This document shows, in pieces, positions 59,636 to 64,000 of a stretch of DNA of 64,000 bases. Within the stretch, counting starts at the first letter, position 1. Each line of letters starts with the position of its first letter. A model generated the notes under the pieces. The model did no database searches, had not been told where the DNA came from, and saw only the letters and a list, made by a program, of their open reading frames with translations. This stretch comes from Amycolatopsis sp. cg9 (lineage in GTDB: Bacteria > Actinomycetota > Actinomycetes > Mycobacteriales > Pseudonocardiaceae): contig NZ_CP166850.1 of NCBI RefSeq assembly GCF_041346945.1, positions 3,224,001 through 3,288,000 on the forward strand. Reading direction: 5' to 3'. The position numbers were made by a program, and so were the translations under genes.

Positions 59636-62600
59636 ATGAGCACGCTGCAGTTCAAGAAGTCGCCGCGGCTGGCGGCACCGCGCCCACCGGGCGGTGAGGT
59701 GCACCTCGAGCCGCCGCCCGAGGTGCCCCGGGTCATCCCCGGGAACATCGTGATGAAGGCGCTTCCGGTCGTCATGATCGTCGCGTCGCTCGGGATGATG
59801 GTCTTCATGTTCCAGGCCAGCAACCGGAACCCGATGATGATGGCCATGGGCGGCATGATGGTCGTCGGGACGCTCGGGATGATGGCCGGCGGCGGTGGCA
59901 AGGGCGGCGGCGCCAAGCGCGCCGAGATGGACGAAGACCGCAAGGACTACCTCCGCTACCTGGGCCAGATGCGCGACCGCGCCCGTGAGGCGATGGTCGA
60001 CCAGCGCGCCGCGCTCGAGTGGGTGCACCCCGACCCGCAGTCGCTGTGGTCGCTGGCCGCGAGCCGCCGGATGTGGGAGCGCCGCCAGAACGACCAGGAC
60101 TTCCTGCACCTGCGCGTCGGGCGCAGCTCGCACCGCCTCGCGACGCGGCTGGTCCCGCCGCAGACCGGGCCGGTCGACGAGCTGGAGCCGATCGCCACCC
60201 TCGCGCTGCGCCGGTTCGTGCGCGCGCACTCGATCGTGCCGGACCTGCCGACCCAGATCACCCTCCGCGGGTTCGCCGCGGTGAGCATGCAGGGCGACCG
60301 GGCGCTGACCCGCGGCCTCACCCGCGCGATGCTCGCGCAGATGGTCACCTTCCACAGCCCCGACGACGTGCTGGTCGCGGTCGCCACCGCGGGCCGCGCG
60401 AAGGAGGAGTGGGAGTGGGCGAAGTGGCTGCCGCACGCCCAGCACCCCACGCTGTCGGACGGCATCGGCCAGCTCCGCATGATGGCCGGTTCGCTGGCCC
60501 AGATCGAAAACTGGCTCGACGAAGAACTCCGTGACCGCCAGCGGTTCTCCCGCAACGCCACGCCGGCGCCGGACCAGCCGCACGTCGTCATCATCATCGA
60601 CGACGCCGAGGTCACCCGCGAAGAGCAGATCGTCCTCGAGGAGGGCCTGGTCGGCGTCACGCTGATCGACCTGTCCGACTCGCTGGGCAACCTCGCCGCC
60701 CGCCGCGGCCTCCGGCTCGTCGTGGAGGCCGACCGGCTCGGCGCCCGCAGCGCCGGCGGTGTCGAGTGGTTCGGCCGCCCCGACACGTTGAGCCTGGTGG
60801 AGACCGAGTCGCTGGCCCGGCTCATCTCGCCGTACCGCGTCGGCGGGGCGGCGGGCCAGGACGTCGGCGACGAAGAGCCGCTGCTGTCCAACCCGTCGCT
60901 GCTCGAACTGCTCGGCATCCCGGGCGACCCGATGACCTTCGACGTCCAGCAGGCGTGGCGGCCGCGGCCGATCCGCGACCGCTACCGCGTCCCGTTCGGC
61001 GTCGGCGAGTACGGCCAGCCGGTCGAGCTGGACATCAAGGAAGCCGCCGCCGAGGGCATGGGCCCGCACGGCCTGTGCATCGGCGCCACCGGTTCCGGCA
61101 AGTCCGAGTTCCTCCGCACCCTGGTGCTGGGCCTGCTGGCCACGCACTCGTCGAGCACGCTCAACTTCGTCCTCGTCGACTTCAAGGGTGGCGCGACGTT
61201 CATGGGCCTGGACAAGGCCCCGCACGTCTCCGCGGTCATCACCAACCTCGCGGACGAGGTCACGCTGGTCGACCGCATGAAGGACGCGCTGGCCGGCGAG
61301 ATGAACCGGCGCCAGGAAGCGCTGAAGAACGGCGGCAACTTCAAGAACGTCTGGGAGTACGAGAAGGCCCGCGAGAACGGCGCGGACCTCGACCCGCTGC
61401 CCGCGCTCTTCATCGTCTGCGACGAGTTCTCCGAGCTGCTGTCGGCGAAGCCGGACTTCATCGACCTGTTCGTCGCCATCGGCCGGCTGGGCCGGTCGCT
61501 GCAGATGCACATGCTGCTCGCCTCGCAGCGCCTCGAGGAAGGCAAGCTGCGCGGCCTCGACTCGCACCTGTCGTACCGGATCGGCCTCAAGACGTTCTCG
61601 GCGGCGGAGTCCCGCGCCGCGATCGGCGTGCCGGACGCGTTCGAGCTGCCGTCGGTCCCCGGTGGTGGCTACCTGAAGTACGACACCTCGACGCTGGTGC
61701 GGTTCAAGGCGTCCTACGTCTCGGGCCCGTACCGCCCCGCCGGTCTCAAGGCGGCCGGCCCGGCGGCGACCGTGGTCCGCGCGGACAAGCGGCCGCAGCT
61801 GTTCGTCCCGGACTTCGTCGAACTGCCGAAGGAGCCGGAGCCGCAGTTCATCGAGGAAGCCCCGAAGGAAGAGCAGCGGCAGTCCGAAGAGGCGGTCGAA
61901 CCCAGCGAGCTGGACGTCATCGTCTCGCGGCTGGTCGGGCAGGGCCCGCCGGCGCACGAGGTGTGGCTGCCGCCGCTGAAGGACCCGAACTCGCTCGACA
62001 CGCTGCTGCCGAACCTGAACCCGACCGACGACCGCGGCCTGTCCCCGGTCGGCTTCTTCGGCAACGGGCGGCTGCAGGTGCCGCTCGGCATCATCGACCG
62101 GCCGTACGAGCAGCGGCGCGACCCGCTGTGGGCGGACTTCTCCGGTGCGTCCGGCCACGGCGTGATCGTCGGCGGCCCGCAGTCGGGCAAGTCGACCATG
62201 CTGCGGACGCTGATCATGTCGATGGCGCTCACGCACACCCCCGAGGAAGCGCAGTTCTACTGCCTCGACCTCGGTGGTGGCACGCTGACCGGGCTGGCCG
62301 ACCTGCCGCACGTCGGCGGGGTCGCGGTGGCGCGGCGCGAGCCGGACAAGGCCCGCCGGATCGTCGCCGAGCTGACCACCCTGCTCACCGAGCGGGAAGG
62401 CCGGTTCGGCGCGATGGGCATCGACTCGATGACCGAGTTCCGCAACCGGAAGCGCCGCGGCGAGATCCGGCCGGACCAGGACCCGTTCGGCGACGCCTTC
62501 CTCGTCGTCGACAACTGGCGGGCCCTGCGCGACGACTTCGAAGAGCTGGAAACGACGATCACCCGGCTGGCCACGCAGGGGCTGTCCTACGGCGTGCACG

Positions 62601-63649
62601 TCATCGTGGCCGCCAACCGGTGGGCGGACATCCGGCCGGCGATCAAGGACATGCTGGGCACCCGGTTCGAGCTGCGCCTCGGTGACCCGACCGAGTCGGA
62701 CATCGACCGCCGCGTCGCGGTCAACATCCCGGCCGGGCGGCCGGGCCGCGGCCTGACCCGCGAGAAGCTGCACATGCTGGGCGGCCTCCCGCGGATCGAC
62801 GGCTCCAGCGACCCGGAGACGATCGCGGCGGGCGTGGCCGACGCGGTGGCGAAGATCAAGGGCGCCTGGCGCGGCCGCGTCGCGCCGCAGGTCCGCCTGC
62901 TGCCGGAGATGATCACCTACGAAGAGGTGCTCAAGCTCGACAGCGCGCGGGACTCGAAGCTGGTCCCGATCGGCGTCAACGAGGAAGACCTGCAGCCGAT
63001 CTACCTCGACTTCAACGCCGAGCCGCACTTCTACGCGTTCGCGGACGGCGAGTCGGGCAAGACGAACCTGCTGCGGCAGATCGCCCGGGGCATCTCGGAG
63101 CGGTACACGTCGCAGGAAGCGCTCATCCTGCTCGTCGACTACCGGCGCACGATGCTCGGCTTCGTCCAGGGCGACGCGCTGCTCGGGTACGCGGTGTCGG
63201 CGAACCAGCTGGAGAGCATGGTCGGCGACGTCTTCAACTCGATGACGCGGCGCCTGCCGGGCCCGGACGTCACCCAGGAGCAGCTGAAGACGCGGTCCTG
63301 GTGGAAGGGCCCGGAGCTGTTCATCCTGGTCGACGACTACGACCTGGTGGCCACGTCGACGACCAACCCGCTGCGGAAGATCTCCGACTTCCTGCCCCAG
63401 GCGAAGGACGTCGGCCTGCACCTGGTGGTCGTGCGGCGCACCGGTGGTGCGAGCAAGGCGATGTACGACCCGATCATCGGCAAGCTCAAGGAGATCGCGG
63501 CGCCGGGCATGGTGATGAACGGTTCCCGCGACGAGGGCGCGCTGGTCGGCAACATCAAGCCGAGCGCGATGCCGCCGGGCCGGGGCAACCTGCTCACCCG
63601 GAAGAACGGCAAGCAGCTCATCCAGGTGTCGTGGATCCAGCCCGACTGA
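59636..63649 (+). CDS. eccC: Type VII secretion ATPase EccC (single chain, three ATPase domains)
   Basis: 1337 residues, ATG at 59636 behind GAGGGGT (59623-59629); the ATG at 59621 has no site. Two transmembrane helices (about 41-59 and 66-84), then three FtsK/SpoIIIE-type ATPase domains. Walker A: Gly483-Ala-Thr-Gly-Ser-Gly-Lys489-Ser; Gly846-Gly-Pro-Gln-Ser-Gly-Lys852-Ser; Asp1137-Gly-Glu-Ser-Gly-Lys1142-Thr. Walker B: Asp596-Glu597 in the first domain, but Asp959-Asn960 and Asp1233-Asp1234 in the others, so only domain 1 looks fully catalytic, as in characterised EccC. In mycobacterial ESX-1 the same protein is split in two. It powers export and recognises substrate tails. Confidence 0.96.
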   Translation: MSTLQFKKSPRLAAPRPPGGEVHLEPPPEVPRVIPGNIVMKALPVVMIVASLGMMVFMFQASNRNPMMMAMGGMMVVGTLGMMAGGGGKGGGAKRAEMDEDRKDYLRYLGQMRDRAREAMVDQRAALEWVHPDPQSLWSLAASRRMWERRQNDQDFLHLRVGRSSHRLATRLVPPQTGPVDELEPIATLALRRFVRAHSIVPDLPTQITLRGFAAVSMQGDRALTRGLTRAMLAQMVTFHSPDDVLVAVATAGRAKEEWEWAKWLPHAQHPTLSDGIGQLRMMAGSLAQIENWLDEELRDRQRFSRNATPAPDQPHVVIIIDDAEVTREEQIVLEEGLVGVTLIDLSDSLGNLAARRGLRLVVEADRLGARSAGGVEWFGRPDTLSLVETESLARLISPYRVGGAAGQDVGDEEPLLSNPSLLELLGIPGDPMTFDVQQAWRPRPIRDRYRVPFGVGEYGQPVELDIKEAAAEGMGPHGLCIGATGSGKSEFLRTLVLGLLATHSSSTLNFVLVDFKGGATFMGLDKAPHVSAVITNLADEVTLVDRMKDALAGEMNRRQEALKNGGNFKNVWEYEKARENGADLDPLPALFIVCDEFSELLSAKPDFIDLFVAIGRLGRSLQMHMLLASQRLEEGKLRGLDSHLSYRIGLKTFSAAESRAAIGVPDAFELPSVPGGGYLKYDTSTLVRFKASYVSGPYRPAGLKAAGPAATVVRADKRPQLFVPDFVELPKEPEPQFIEEAPKEEQRQSEEAVEPSELDVIVSRLVGQGPPAHEVWLPPLKDPNSLDTLLPNLNPTDDRGLSPVGFFGNGRLQVPLGIIDRPYEQRRDPLWADFSGASGHGVIVGGPQSGKSTMLRTLIMSMALTHTPEEAQFYCLDLGGGTLTGLADLPHVGGVAVARREPDKARRIVAELTTLLTEREGRFGAMGIDSMTEFRNRKRRGEIRPDQDPFGDAFLVVDNWRALRDDFEELETTITRLATQGLSYGVHVIVAANRWADIRPAIKDMLGTRFELRLGDPTESDIDRRVAVNIPAGRPGRGLTREKLHMLGGLPRIDGSSDPETIAAGVADAVAKIKGAWRGRVAPQVRLLPEMITYEEVLKLDSARDSKLVPIGVNEEDLQPIYLDFNAEPHFYAFADGESGKTNLLRQIARGISERYTSQEALILLVDYRRTMLGFVQGDALLGYAVSANQLESMVGDVFNSMTRRLPGPDVTQEQLKTRSWWKGPELFILVDDYDLVATSTTNPLRKISDFLPQAKDVGLHLVVVRRTGGASKAMYDPIIGKLKEIAAPGMVMNGSRDEGALVGNIKPSAMPPGRGNLLTRKNGKQLIQVSWIQPD

Positions 63650-63752
63650 GGACGGCGGCGGGACGCCTCGCGGCGGGAGGTAGGTTCCTCCCCGTGGAGG
63701 CGCCCCGCCGGCGGGGTGTGGGGGATCGCGACGAAATGTGCGGGAGCTGCTG

Positions 63753-64000
63753 GTGACGGTCCGGGTTGCGGTGGACTTCGGGACATCGAGCACCTGCGTC
63801 GTCGCCTCGGTGAACGGGCGCGAGCCGCAGGTCGTGGTGATCGACGGCCAGCCGCTGATGTCGTCGGCGGTGTTCGCGGCCGCGGACGGCACCCTGTTCG
63901 TCGGCCAGGAGGCCGAGCGGCAGGCGGCCGTCGACCCGTCGCGGTACGAGCCCAACCCGAAGCGGCGGATCGACGAAGGCGAGCTGCTCCTCGGGGATAG
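63753..64000 (+). CDS. Hsp70-like protein, N-terminal part (cut by window end)
   Basis: The frame is open from the GTG at 63753, with GGGAG at 63742-63746, to the window end (82 complete codons). It begins VTVRVAVDFGTSSTCVVASVNG, the phosphate-binding loop of the Hsp70/actin ATPase fold, followed by the PLMSSAVF and FVGQEAERQAAVDPSRY segments expected in such proteins. Hsp70-like proteins lie beside ESX genes in several actinobacteria. A perfect CCCCGCC/GGCGGGG palindrome (63703-63716) precedes it. Confidence 0.7.
   Translation, partial: MTVRVAVDFGTSSTCVVASVNGREPQVVVIDGQPLMSSAVFAAADGTLFVGQEAERQAAVDPSRYEPNPKRRIDEGELLLGD

Noticed and set aside
59297..63955. 1552-codon reverse open frame opposite eccC
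   Set aside because: Mirror of the eccC codon bias; the forward frame has a full set of ATPase motifs.

Overview
The window is a high-GC actinobacterial chromosome segment with almost no mobile DNA. Ribosomal and RNA polymerase genes of actinobacterial type, a complete ESX (type VII) secretion locus, an Mce lipid-transport operon and many GTG/TTG starts point to the Pseudonocardiaceae. An Amycolatopsis-like organism is my best inference; it is not proven by any 16S gene here. No rRNA, tRNA, CRISPR array, prophage or insertion sequence was seen.

Region 1 (1-6865): the 3' part of an mce operon (mceB end, mceC, mceD, lipoprotein mceE, mceF) followed by two Mce-associated membrane proteins, all forward with stop/start overlaps. 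Region 2 (6866-15245): an 820-nt non-coding stretch with a good promoter, then rpoB (TTG start) and rpoC, ended by a 20-bp hairpin. Region 3 (15254-25537): accessory genes. These are a secreted VanX-like dipeptidase, a zinc-ribbon protein, an exported SBP56-type protein followed by a CopD-like membrane protein, two tiny exported peptides and an MmpS-like protein, then a GNAT enzyme, small membrane proteins, and a reverse operon of YbaB-like, EspC-like and WXG100-type proteins.

Region 4 (25538-40475): the str operon (rpsL, rpsG, fusA, tuf), the S10 operon (rpsJ to rpsQ) and the spc operon (rplN to rplO). The rpsL and rpsJ leaders share a 16-nt identical motif inside a hairpin. Region 5 (40526-42350): two non-ribosomal genes, a proline-rich repeat membrane protein and a LysE-type exporter, sit between rplO and secY. 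Region 6 (42351-50427): secY-adk-map, infA-rpmJ, then the alpha operon rpsM-[61-aa ORF]-rpsK-rpsD-rpoA-rplQ, and truA, which seems to start at CTG.

Region 7 (50491-64000): an ESX locus with genes on both strands: an EccE-coupled protein and EccE (reverse), EccB, an EspC-like and a WXG100/EspB-like substrate (forward), mycosin MycP and EccD (reverse), a single-chain EccC and the start of an Hsp70-like protein (forward). EccB, C, D, E and MycP would form the membrane channel that exports the small helical substrates encoded inside the locus and perhaps those at 23-25 kb. The most novel-looking items are the SBP56/CopD-like/mini-peptide/MmpS cluster, the 61-aa ORF inside the alpha operon, the shared ribosomal leader motif, and a family of short palindromic repeats.
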